Below are positions 34,909 through 44,202 of a stretch of DNA of 64,000 bases, in pieces. This stretch comes from Takakia lepidozioides. Lineage: Eukaryota > Streptophyta > Takakiopsida > Takakiales > Takakiaceae. Within the stretch, counting starts at the first letter, position 1. Every line of letters begins with the position of its first letter. The stretch is taken from contig CM060732.1 in assembly GCA_030704615.1 (NCBI GenBank), positions 69,545,053 to 69,609,052 on the forward strand. The letters run 5' to 3'. The position numbers were made by a program, and so were the translations under genes. A model generated the notes under the pieces. That model searched no databases. It saw nothing but the letters and a program-made list of their open reading frames with translations, and had not been told where the DNA came from.

Positions 34909-35566
34909 TCACGGTTTACTGTTTAGGATTAGCAAACCTTTGTGATCGAACACCACAGTGAGAGTCTCGTGAAGGACTCTGTGTGCGAGCCCGAGTCTTG
35001 TCACTGGTTGACGGAGATGATTGAGCACTACCTGGAAATGTCTGACCCTCCTTTGGCTGGTATCGAGGTAACCTGTAGTATCAGAATCCTCGTCGCCCCT
35101 CAGGTGTTTTAACGGCCGAACTTTAAGTGGAATCCTCTGTGGCATACAATGTTGTCCAACCATATCTGGAAGTTTAAATTGCACAACTTGTTGCAAGCGC
35201 TGGCACGCAAAATTAGTGAACGTCCTGAACTCCTTATCTGTACAGGTAAGAGGTGTGCCAATGACTTGGGAACAGTGCAAGTATTTCCATGCCTCATGTC
35301 CCTTAAAGAAAATATCGTCAGGGCCGAATTTATGTGTTGTCAAATTGTTCCGAATGAAACCATGAACGAAGTTGGGAATCCTTCTGCATCATAACTTTTG
35401 CATCATATAGGTACATATGAGGTGGCACTGAAGGTAAGACCCAATGATCCCCACTGGAATAACTTAGAAATCGCGATTGCATCTTTTGCTGCTCAATGTG
35501 ATAACGTGCCAGAAAACAAGCAGCATAGTATAATCCACAGCCCATGATAAATACTTGGAGGTTTAC
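34909..35566 (-). pseudogene. Retro A 3' ORF, C-terminal part
   Basis: Continues the frame of 42687-43125 exactly when the transposon and one TA are removed (codon GTA at 35566-35564). Text includes VNLQVFIMGCGLYYAACFLA. One frameshift near 35330 moves the frame to a segment containing FGPDDIFFKGHEAWKYLHCS. It ends close to the polypurine tract. The domain is unrecognised. Confidence 0.7.
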
Positions 35567-35568
35567 TA

Positions 35569-35624
35569 TTTCATGAGCGCATGAGCCCATGAGCCTATGA
35601 GCCTATGAGCTCATGAGCGGGCAT
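35569..35624 (+). repeat. Left terminal inverted repeat of the TA transposon
   Basis: TTTCATGAGC followed by CATGAGCCCATGAGCCTATG and a final GCTCATGAGCGGGCAT. The CATGAGC word is repeated about five times here. Confidence 0.85.
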
Positions 35625-35721
35625 CGGCGGAATTGGAATTTTCCTGCCTTTATTGACGGTGTTATGTCCTCTTACCTCGGTAATAGGGTCTGTTTCTCCT
35701 GGTCCAGGATGCGGAATGAGG

Positions 35722-36050
35722 TATTTCGGTGCCGTTATTCCCAAGAGCAGTGTGCTAAAATGGTGTTTTGAAGACATCCACCGGGGTATTTCGGCACCGA
35801 AATTACCTCTTAAAATGTGATATAGTGCGGTATTTAATGGCGCAGAACGGGCTATATGGGCGCCGAAATACCCAAGTGGAATGTGCTAAAGTGCCTTGTG
35901 TTGAAGGCTTCCATCGCGATATTTTGGTACAGTAATTCATCCGTGGAATTTTTGAGGCCCATATAACGAAGGCGCGCATTGGGCTATTTCGGCGCCAAAT
36001 TTCCCAATAGGAATGTTAGAAACGGCAGGGTTTTCATGGCTTCAAGTTCT
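35722..36050 (+). repeat. Left palindrome array, 65-bp tandem repeat
   Basis: Five units start at 35722, 35787, 35853, 35919 and 35984. Each opens with TATTTCGGCGCCGAAAT-like palindromic sequence and continues CCCAAGTGGAATGTGCTAAA and so on. The units are diverged, but the 65-66 bp spacing is strict. Confidence 0.85.
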
Positions 36051-36249
36051 CGGCTCGATGGTGTGCATAAATTACTTGTAGGGTTCTTCACTGAAGTTTG
36101 CGTCTCTTCTGCTTTTATTATACATTTTGGTTGGCGGAAGAAATGTAGGGAATCGGACAAGCAGTCTGAACACAATGATTTTTCAAATCGTCAATATATT
36201 CATTAAGTGTTTCAGAACTGTACAACAAAAGGATCCAAATGAGACTTTG

Positions 36250-36714
36250 CTATGGTGAGGATCCGCTATCACTGTCCGATGCATCCCCGGCCTCATGCAA
36301 GGATGGCTGCCTTCCACCTGCCTCCGAACCTGCACTGCCGCTACCGCTGTTACTCTGAGAAGCCCTCCCCTCAAAAATACCATCCTCACCAGCCGGAACT
36401 GTCCACCTGGGTGCGGAAGTGTCCTCAACATTCCCCTCGTTCTCGGACGCGGATTCTATTACGAACTTCCCTACTCTGCCTTTCACAATTCTATGTTTGG
36501 CCTCACGCCTCATTATAATTCTCTGCTCATTCCCGTATGTCAATTGCTCTAACCGAGTAGGCCTATCCTCCCTCCTGATGGCTTCTCTGGCAGCCGTGTC
36601 TGCATAGGCTGGTAGAAAAAAAGGCTTCTGGGGACTCGCGAGAAACGATTTTCTGGCAAAGAATGGCCGATGCGATTCTGTCTCCTCCTCTGCAACAGGG
36701 TCCGATTCGGGCAA
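36250..36714 (-). CDS. ORF downstream of the methyltransferase-like gene, possibly its last exon
   Basis: 154 aa, coding-like: TAAREAIRREDRPTRLEQLT, then basic RIIMRREAKHRIVKGRVGKF, then a Ser/Gly/Asp-rich tail. Upstream the frame continues as SSDEEKL, a TGA, then DLPESDP. A CGA-to-TGA change would explain the stop. An acceptor (CAGCCTTGCAG) precedes it, and the methyltransferase gene has a strong donor (GA|GTGAGT), but their phases do not match. Unrecognised domain. Confidence 0.45.
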   Translation of the reverse strand: MPESDPVAEEETESHRPFFARKSFLASPQKPFFLPAYADTAAREAIRREDRPTRLEQLTYGNEQRIIMRREAKHRIVKGRVGKFVIESASENEGNVEDTSAPRWTVPAGEDGIFEGRASQSNSGSGSAGSEAGGRQPSLHEAGDASDSDSGSSP

Positions 36715-36863
36715 GTCTCACAGCTTCTCCTCGTCGGACGACTCTGCAAGGCTGAGTGTACGCACAAACATAGAATGAAGTACTTTAGAGAATTCAAACA
36801 GGGAATCATCGGCAGGTTGCATGGTCCCTACAACCGAAACCAATACACTTACTATGGTGCAAC

Positions 36864-37903
36864 TCACTCGAAGACAGGCATTGGGGGAAGCGGCTTCGGG
36901 CGCCCCTGCATCGAACGAATTTCCTGGACTTCCTCCTCTTCATCTTCCTCCTCCCCTTCCACGTCATCTTCTGCGTTTTTGGGATCCTCAGTTGGAGGTA
37001 AACGCTGAAGGCCCGCCAAATTGTAATCGTATAAGGCCGTATCCCCCTCAAATGAGAACACAAATCGGTTCGACATCCTTCCCGCCCACATACAGGCACC
37101 TGCAAATTCATACGACACAACCACAACCAAACTCAAGAATGAGTCGCTTCCTCGCACAAGCAAACATACACAAACAGAAATGGTGTCAATTTCGGTGCCG
37201 CATTCAATTAACGTTCTCACCTATATTTGCAGTGACGTCGAGGACCCTGCCTTCAACATCCGTACATGTTTCCATGAGCGTCTGGATGAATGCAGGACTC
37301 CTGGTCCTGCCATACCTCCATGGCTTGCCCGACAAATCACAAAGAATGTCCTTCTCTCCCACATGGTTGAACAGAACGTTATACTCCAGTGGATCAACTG
37401 TGGAATCAACAAGTCTTCCTGCTTCACGTAATTTGAATTTCGAATGTTCCTTCACGAAGCAAAATGCCTGAAAGATAAGAGTCTGCAGAGAAGGAAATGT
37501 CTTGGAGGTTTTGCTCCTCCGCAAGCTCCAGCAGGTTCTGATCGTCGCCAAGTCGTACCACGTTGTCGTCCTCTCCTTCTGTCAGCTCAATGGGCCGCCC
37601 TTCTGCAGATCCAACTCCCACATCTCCAGCAGCCTCCACCGCATCCGTGTTTTTTGAAATTGACTGCAAACCCAATATCTCCGCTTCCAGTCTCCCTAGG
37701 GGTTTTACTGGCAAAGCCATGGGCTCCTTCTGCTTCCTCGGCTTCCGAACTCTAGGTGGGCTTTTCTGAGGCGATATCTGAGGTGTTGAATGAGGACTCG
37801 CCTGCCTCGATGCACTTCCACCTTGTGAGCGCAGCACCCGGGCAGGAGTATCCAAAGTTGACTGTGTTGCCTCGCCCCCCTGCGATCCCTCCCCAGCTCT
37901 CAT
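36864..37903 (-). CDS. DNA N4/N6-methylase-like protein, 3 exons
   Basis: Exon model: about 37559-37903, 37221-37467 and 36864-37099; 828 nt, 275 aa. Exon 1 is a basic, Ser/Pro-rich region (SPQKSPPRVRKPRKQKEPM). Exon 2 holds PLEYNVLFNHVGEKDILCDL and then RTRSPAFIQTLMETC and GRVLDVTANIG. Exon 3 continues GGACMWAGRMSNRFVFSFEGD, followed by an acidic tail. The block 'P..FI..L......EGRVLDVTANIGG....GR....FEGD' fits the C-terminal half of class-beta DNA methylases (P..LL..LI, then VLDPFxGxG, then GR..IGIE). I see no DPPY/DPPW catalytic motif, so activity is doubtful. The first intron is only about 90 bp and its donor is ambiguous. An ATG 33 bp further upstream also exists. Confidence 0.5.
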
Positions 37904-38152
37904 TTCAAACAAACAGGAAAACATGAGACACTGCACGCAAAAAAAAAGGTGTAAAAGGAATATTGTGTATGGAGTGCTTCACATCCGCAAAGCACGAATC
38001 TCTCACTGGTGGGCGATCCGAGTCTCCGGATAACGAGGTCTGCATTTCATGCATGAGAGCTTAAGTCGTGTCGTCGGCGGCTTCCCAAAATCCCGCGTCC
38101 TCCTTCTCTTTGCCGGAGTCGCCTGACCTTCCACAAACTCTATGCTACCACT
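37904..38152. promoter_or_regulatory. Putative divergent promoter inside the transposon
   Basis: Separates the minus-strand methylase-like gene from a plus-strand ORF starting at 38153, a head-to-head arrangement. No clear TATA box. Confidence 0.3.
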
Positions 38153-38329
38153 ATGCCGCATAAGGAGAGGAAACGCAGGAGAATGTCACTGCAGAAGGGC
38201 AAGGAGCGAGAGAGCGAAGCGGTGGAACATGCAACCACTATGCACGAGCAGATGTGTAAGCAGCCACGTCTCCCGAAGCGTTGCCACCGTCCACCACTTT
38301 CTGCCGTATGGGTGATGAAGAGATTGTGA
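38153..38329 (+). CDS. Short basic ORF, possible first exon of the SWIM gene
   Basis: 59 codons beginning MPHKERKRRRMSLQKGKERE. A good internal donor (ATGT|GTAAGC) occurs around codon 33. It could splice across the palindrome array to the SWIM exon at 40.2 kb. This is conjecture. Confidence 0.25.
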   Translation: MPHKERKRRRMSLQKGKERESEAVEHATTMHEQMCKQPRLPKRCHRPPLSAVWVMKRL

Positions 38330-38410
38330 CCCCTGACACGTTCGCACGGATGAAGTCAACTGGAACACGACGCGTGCCAGTTCCAGCCACCAGTACAAGA
38401 CGGTTTATCC

Positions 38411-39895
38411 GAATTGCGGCACCGAAATACCTTCCGTTCACCGGATGCTGTTCCCGGAGCAGCCGACATTGAATGAAATATCCGCACATAATGAAACCCA
38501 ACCGCCATGAAAATCCCCTGCCTTTGACATTCAACAGTCAGGTCGGTACGTTTCATCAGCGGACGGATGAATTTCGGCGCCGAAATTCATCATATTCAAG
38601 TGCTTTCATACACAAACTTACAAATTTCGGCGCCGCAATTCATCGCTTCCCAAGTCCTCATTCGTCATGAGCAAACCTGTCAGTGGGATATCGGAGCCGG
38701 AATTAATTCCGGGACAGTGGAAACGGCTGCACTTGGGCACATTTCATCCATATTTCGGCGCCGAAATTCATTACGAATATCTCCGTCCGCGCGTAGACGA
38801 GGTGAAATCATCCATATTTTGGCGCCGAAATTCATCCAGAGCGAAGACTAAATCTGCACCATGCTATGCTTTGCCGCCATCATTGCCCCTGACGGATGTT
38901 GTCCATGTCTGTTGGACTTGCCATTTCTGGACATTTAACTATAATCTCGGCGCCGAAATTATACTTTATGTGCGGCAACGTCCCGTGCGAAAAAGACCAC
39001 TTAATGGATACTGTCGGTTTCAAATGAAAAAAACGGTTAAAATGCAATTAATTTTGACAGAAGGGGTTCAATATGCCGATTTCTCCATTAAATGCAGAAT
39101 ATTCATGTTATCTTCGTCGGAACGGGGTATTTCCAACGATTTACGGAAAATTATATCATCCAGAAGCAAAAAGTAAATGTCGGGTTTGGACGAATTTCGG
39201 CGCCGAAATTCATCTATTTCAAAGAAAAATAAATATTGGAGGGAGGGCATTGGATGAATTTCGGCGCCGAAATCCGGTGCTCAAACCCTGAAAAGAATTT
39301 GGAGGGATGAAGTCGGTTGAATTTCGGCGCCGAAATTCATTGCTCGCGAAGAAAAAAGAAAATTAGAAGGGAGTACTTGGATGAGATTCGGCGCCGAAGT
39401 TCATCTGTCGCAAAAAAAAAAAAAAACACTTCAGATGAATTTCGGCACCGAAATCCATCCGCAGGGTAGCAGAATTAGGGTCGGAAAAGGAGATGAAGAA
39501 TGAATTTCGGCGCTGAAATACATCCATTCTGCCGATTCAGGATTACTGTCATTCGGATGTCGGCACCGATATCCGGACACGTGGTGAATCACGACTGTAA
39601 TGAGGAACACATTCATCCGTATTTTGGCATCCAAATTCAACCCTCATGTGCAGAAACAATTTGATGAAGAAGATGTTCATCCGAATTTCGGCACCGAAAT
39701 CCATCCGTTGGGTGCTTGGTCAGTTTCATGAGGTGAACAAATTACTATTTCTGTCGCCGGAATTCATCCCCTGGCTTCCAAAGTTGTTACATGACAGAGA
39801 TGTTCATCCAGATTTCGGTGCCGAAATTCATGGGAAGGCCTGATTTATTGTAGCCCAAGTGATTGTACATTACAATTCAGGCACCAAATATCCGA
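38411..39895. repeat. Central palindrome cluster
   Basis: More than 20 copies of AATTTCGGCGCCGAAATT or one- to three-base variants. From 39190 they occur at about 39190, 39252, 39317, 39381, 39433, 39500, 39555, 39614, 39676, 39749, 39804 and 39871 (spacing 52-73 bp). Flanking bases often extend the symmetry to GATGAATTTC...GAAATTCATC. Sequence between palindromes is largely unrelated, unlike the left and right arrays. Confidence 0.9.
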
Positions 39896-39974
39896 TGTGA
39901 ATTTGCTGTTGTCGTTTGTTTTTGTAACGTACGTTACACACCTTCATCTTTACGTGCACTGATCACCCATCCTG

Positions 39975-40626
39975 TTGGATACGGAATCCTCCAGAAAATC
40001 ATTTGTGTTATTAGGTAGGACACACTCTTCTCACTGCAGGACTTTGCTGCGGAGCGTACCGAGAGGTCCCGTCTTCAACATGGACTCCCGTGTTTGGGTA
40101 AACGTGTACTTCCATCCTGATTCTCTGAAAGCTAAAATACGTTCCACGAAATCCAATTCCCAGTCGTCATCCTCCTCCCACGAGAAGCTCTTCGCCCCGC
40201 ATACCGGTGGGTGACCCCGCAGCTTGGCCCACCCATCGGTGGGGGAAACTGAAAAGACGGCGGCCACCAACAAAGGCGAACGACACCAGGATGGCCAACG
40301 CTCTTGCAATGCCCTGCATAGTGCAAGGTTGCAGGGATGTTCCTCACCCCGGGATGGGGCGCATATTTCAGTTGTCAACAGCCGGGTCTGCTGCGCGCAG
40401 TGTCGTGTATACAATCACGGTTTCACAGTACCCAGCTTGCAACTGTGAGGACTTCCTTGTTATGGAATTGAAGAATGCAGCATACGTCCCCTGCAAACAC
40501 CTTTATTACATTTTTCTGAAGCGCATGAGTTGCATATCCGAAGTGGACGTCTTCATCCATGCTCCAACACTGAGTTTCAACGAGCTGCACAAGGCCCTAC
40601 GGCAGGATACTGGTCGGACTGCTTGA
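39975..40626 (+). CDS. SWIM zinc-finger protein (partial or frameshifted)
   Basis: The frame ending at 40626 (from an ATG at about 40291) holds a clear SWIM motif: YPACNCEDF, about 15 residues, then VPCKHLYYIFLKRM, i.e. CxC...CxH. Upstream an open frame from 39975 to 40214 reads WVNVYFHPDSLKAKIRSTKS then SSSSHEKLFAPHT. That frame is one base off and seems to belong to the same protein, so there is a frameshift or missed intron near 40205. SWIM domains bind DNA or protein and occur in MULE and other transposases and in ubiquitin ligases. Its place in the transposon suggests a role in mobility, but no nuclease domain is seen. Confidence 0.6.
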
Positions 40627-41309
40627 CATTCCACATTCGGGAAGGAGAAAGTGGCAATTATATTACATTCATCTTCTTGCACCCTATTTTTTTGTGAGGA
40701 ATTATACACTTGGTGGTGCCGCATCGCCATGGCTACATGTGAATTTCGGTGCCGCAATACATGAGAATGTGGTTTTTGGCCATGAATGGCATGCACATGC
40801 TTTTTTTATTTTGGTTGTCTACAAATGGATCCGAGTAAAGCATATATTGTGTGGAGATTAACGGGCATTGAGGCCTATTTCAGCACCGTTTATGGTCTGT
40901 GTACTGCATAGTGCTTCCTTGTTACTGCTCTTCATTCAATTTGTAGTGATTTCGCAGCCCATCCTGCCGTTTTCGTCCACCTTTATGAGAAGACTCCAAT
41001 TTGCTACAAATACATTGTTACTGTTCTGCAAATGTGATGCCTTTACAAGATTGCTAGTTCTGTATCCCAGTGGGAAGGGTCCTACTGCACATTCCAGCAT
41101 TTGCATACTGCACCTTGTGCAAACAACAATCCATACGACAAAGGACACGTCCCAGCATACTGGCAGTGAATTGCAAAAAACCTTAACAGAAGATTATCCA
41201 AGCATGTATATTCCCCATATGGCACAGGGAAGCTGCTTGATTTCTGAATGAAAATGTATGTGCCATGAGTGTCGGCGAGTCGAAACATGTCTACTCTAGC
41301 ATGCAAGAC

Positions 41310-41909
41310 CTATGGTCCCCTCGCCCAAGAAGAAGGAACTCTAACTGGCCTCTCAAGGACCTCCTGAGTGACTGGGTGCCTATATTTGAACAAAATGTCA
41401 GTGGTTTCTATCGCCCGATTGAAACTAACGAGGATGTCGTGTTTATCGATAGCGCCCCCTTGGTAGAAGGACATTTCCACAGTGGGCCCTGTGTTCCCCT
41501 CCTCCTCATCCTCATAACTGAAGAGAATGTCCCCACTTTCCGAGCCAGTCCGTCCACGCATAAAGTTTTCACCTATGCACTCATCATATGTCCACTCGCA
41601 ACAATTCCAGCGATACAGCAATGCCGTGCGTGATCTGTTCGGCTCCCACTCATGCGGAAAGTCCAGGTCCATGATGCGTAGGAGCCACCTGCTCCCCAGC
41701 CGGGGTCCAGGAGAATCGTGCAATCCTGGAAGAAACTCCATTGCTCTCAGCTGGACAAGTCGAGGATCGTCCCTGTAAACATCCAGGAAAACAATGATGT
41801 CGTCTGCTTTCGGGAAAATGACTCCCGTCTGGCGTCGATAGATGTGATTCGGGCACGACATGGCCTCACGACATAGCACGAACTCAAAGCAGGGAGGAGA
41901 TGGGCACAA
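41310..41909 (-). CDS. Unrecognised 199-aa ORF in the TA transposon
   Basis: Open for 199 codons. Features: FLDVYRDDPRLVQLRAMEFL, a Trp/Cys cluster WNCCEWTYDECIGENFMRG, an acidic DEEEGN stretch, then DILVSFNRAIETTDILFKYR. It ends about 70 bp from the right palindrome array. There is no recognisable domain; the length without stops and even composition argue it was coding. Confidence 0.45.
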   Translation of the reverse strand: MCPSPPCFEFVLCREAMSCPNHIYRRQTGVIFPKADDIIVFLDVYRDDPRLVQLRAMEFLPGLHDSPGPRLGSRWLLRIMDLDFPHEWEPNRSRTALLYRWNCCEWTYDECIGENFMRGRTGSESGDILFSYEDEEEGNTGPTVEMSFYQGGAIDKHDILVSFNRAIETTDILFKYRHPVTQEVLERPVRVPSSWARGP

Positions 41910-41964
41910 CAGAGAAGAGTGAAGAGCAAAATGAGAGCAAGGCCTCCCTTACCGTAAGGCGGGT

Positions 41965-42455
41965 ATTTGCTCTCCGGAGCCCATTTTCGGCGCCGTTATT
42001 GGATGGAGTGCGGAAGCTTCAGCCGAGAATTTTGTTTCCGCAGGTCAATTTCGGCGCCATTATTGGTTGCAATCCCTAGCCTTCAGCCGGGTATTTGGTT
42101 TCCGGACCCAATTTTGGCGCCGTTATCGGCTACACTCCGGTGGCTTCAGCCGAGTATTTGGTTTTCGGGGCCCATTTCGGTGCCATTATCGCCTGCACTC
42201 CGGAGGATGCAGCCGGGTATTTGGTTGGTGGAGCCCAATTACTTTCACCATTGTTGGCTTCACTCCCGAGCCTTCAGCCGGCTATTTCTTTTCCTGTGCC
42301 CAATTACGGCGTCGTTATACCCAACCATCATGCACTTCTGCAACAGTACTATCCACGGTTATAGGTCGCCATTGCGTTTTCGGAGTCTGCAAACCCGGAT
42401 CCTAATTCCGCTTGCGTCTCTGCCTCTGGGATAATTTCGGTGTCGTTATTGCCTA
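41965..42455. repeat. Right palindrome array, 64-bp tandem repeat
   Basis: Six units centred at about 41990, 42055, 42117, 42181, 42245 and 42309, plus one near 42440. Unit text: CCAATTTCGGCGCCGTTATT, then GGCTTCAGCCGGGTATTTGG and TTTCCGGA. The GGCGCC palindrome is the same as in the left array. Confidence 0.9.
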
Positions 42456-42639
42456 GAATTCAGTTTTTCTATGACCTGGCCTAGTGGTCCATGAGCCTGG
42501 GCTCCAAGTCATGAGCGTACACTGGTACTCATGAGCGGAGTGCTTCCAGCATGAGCGCGGAAATCTTCGATTTTTTATTATTTTATAGTTTTGGGCCCGA
42601 AAAAAATCTGCCGAAATTCGAAGTGTGTTATTTTGCGGC

Positions 42640-42684
42640 TCATGGGTGAGCCATGCCCGCTCATGAGCTCATGAGCTCATGGAA
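42640..42684 (-). repeat. Right terminal inverted repeat of the TA transposon
   Basis: Reading inward on the minus strand: TTCCATGAGCTCATGAGC, then TCATGAGCGGGCAT, then GGCTCACCCATGAGCC. Further CATGAGC words sit at 42493-42560. The GAGCTCATGAGCGGGCAT block is identical to the left end. Confidence 0.85.
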
Positions 42685-42686
42685 TA

Positions 42687-43125
42687 GCAACCCCCCAATA
42701 CTTGCTACCTCCTTGGTCTTGGTATAAATGTACCCATAGACAACTTGGAAGGCAATTAATTCCTTTAACATGGTACTTGCTTCAGACCAGTACCTCGCAA
42801 AGTGATGATCCTCAATGGGTCGATTGTTCGGAAGAACCTTAGTACTAGTTGCCACTGGCAGCCAAATGCGCATGATCTGGTAGTAATGTGCCAACGACTG
42901 CGGAGGACTAAATTCCTTCCAAGCCAAATCCAACACAATGGGAATTTGGTTGAAGGGCATAATCATAGCCCGACTGTACTCTCGTGCAGCAGGAGTCTTA
43001 GGTGGGTTAAAAGCAGCATCCCCCCATACCTCAGGCTGTGGTGTGGCTGTAGTAACAACAGGGTCAGCTACCTGCACAGTTACTTGTTGTGGTATTGGTA
43101 GCACTAGCCCTTCTACTACTGGCAT
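42687..43125 (-). pseudogene. Retro A 3' ORF, part before the transposon
   Basis: Same frame as the segments at 43150-45495. Text includes EYSRAMIMPFNQIPIVLDLA and FARYWSEASTMLKELIAFQV. The frame stays open to the TA insertion site. Two in-frame TAG codons (about 43128 and 43150) separate it from the coiled-coil part. Confidence 0.7.
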
Positions 43126-43149
43126 CTCCTACACCCCTTGCGAAGAAGA

Positions 43150-44202
43150 CTAAAAAATTAGAGTTCTGGGTTGTAAATAAGTAGCCATCAACTGCTCCTT
43201 AGGTACAAAGACTCTCTTGTCAATATTTGAACTCAGGTCATCCACCTGAGTCTGCAGGCCTTCTACATCCTCCTGTAGCTCCGCTATCCTACTATAGACA
43301 TTGTCTATAGTAGTTGTGGCAATATTCTGCACCTGCAGCCTGAGCTCATTCATCTTGCCCTGGGTGAGCTTCCGTGGTGCTTTGCCTTCCACCGGCCCTT
43401 GTGCTAACCAGACCTGCATAAGGTGGTTATCCACCAACTTGCGTGTGGGACCCCTGAGAGTCTGCTCCTCTGTGAGCCTGTACACATCTAACTGCTGCTG
43501 TAAAGCCTCCAAGCGCTTTGCATGAGGTTCAACCAAACTCGCATAGGCAGCAGCCAGATTATTGGCTTCCTTCCGAGCCTTGTTAGCCACAGAGAATTCA
43601 TTTCTATTCACCATGACCGTTTGTTGCAACTCCAGGATGTACCTCTCTTGGTCAGCTTCAACTTGTCTGTATTGCTTGAAAGTATTCTCATTGCGACAGA
43701 TTGTATTCTTCATATCAACAATGAGTTTTGCCTGCTCGACTGTCTCTGCCTCTGCCTTCATACATCTCTCCCCTTGTCTGTTAACTTCTAATGCAGTTTG
43801 CTCAAGAGTAGTTGTGAGTGTAGCACATTGTATGGTCATCCTCTCATGAACTGCCTGCAACTCTGTATGTAGTGCATTCACTTCTTGCAACTTGTCCTCA
43901 TGCTTCACCTGCATTTGGTATAACTGTTGTTTATGTGCTTCGTGCAACTGGTCCTGCGCAAGGCCTGCTTCAATCAAATGTTCCTTGGCCAACTGCAAAG
44001 CAGCTTTTGTATCCTCTAACTCTTGCTGTAACTTGAGATTGACCTCCTCATCGACCTTGTTTGCACACTCAGTGGCAAGTCAAGCCTCAAACTCCTTCCT
44101 GAGTTCCTCCCTCAAAGCTGCCAATTGGGTAGATGGAACATGGGATTTCACATAAGTGCCCAACAAATTAAGTGTCCTGCTTATGGAACTCATAAGCATG
44201 GC
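43150..44202 (-). pseudogene. Retro A 3' ORF, coiled-coil part
   Basis: A long heptad-rich region (about 280 residues, e.g. ALHTELQAVHERMTIQC, ILELQQTVMVNRNEF, RIAELQEDVEGLQTQVDDL). A single TGA near 44070 interrupts its N-terminal side. Otherwise it stays in one frame with its neighbours. Likely a rod-like structural or assembly protein of the element. Confidence 0.7.

Larger units (their letters stand above)
35569..42684. mobile_element. 7.1 kb TA-flanked DNA transposon with CATGAGC terminal repeats
   Basis: Outer ends are TTTCATGAGC (left) and TTCCATGAGC (right, complement). Each is followed by more CATGAG words and the shared inner block GAGCTCATGAGCGGGCAT. TA lies at 35567-35568 and 42685-42686. 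Excising the element plus one TA restores the retro A frame: a CTA codon on one side, GTA on the other, no shift, no stop. It contains tandem palindrome arrays near both ends, a methyltransferase-like gene (minus), a SWIM zinc-finger gene (plus) and an unrecognised ORF (minus). No DDE transposase is recognisable. TA duplication alone suggests a mariner-like or PIF-like target, but size and contents do not fit either. Confidence 0.88.

Noticed and set aside
35540-35590. Longer terminal inverted repeats reaching into the flanks (GGTTTACTATT / GGTTGCTATT)
   Set aside because: The similarity is real but lies outside the TA sites, and the frame-restoration test fixes the boundary at TA; probably coincidence or an insertion-site preference for symmetry.
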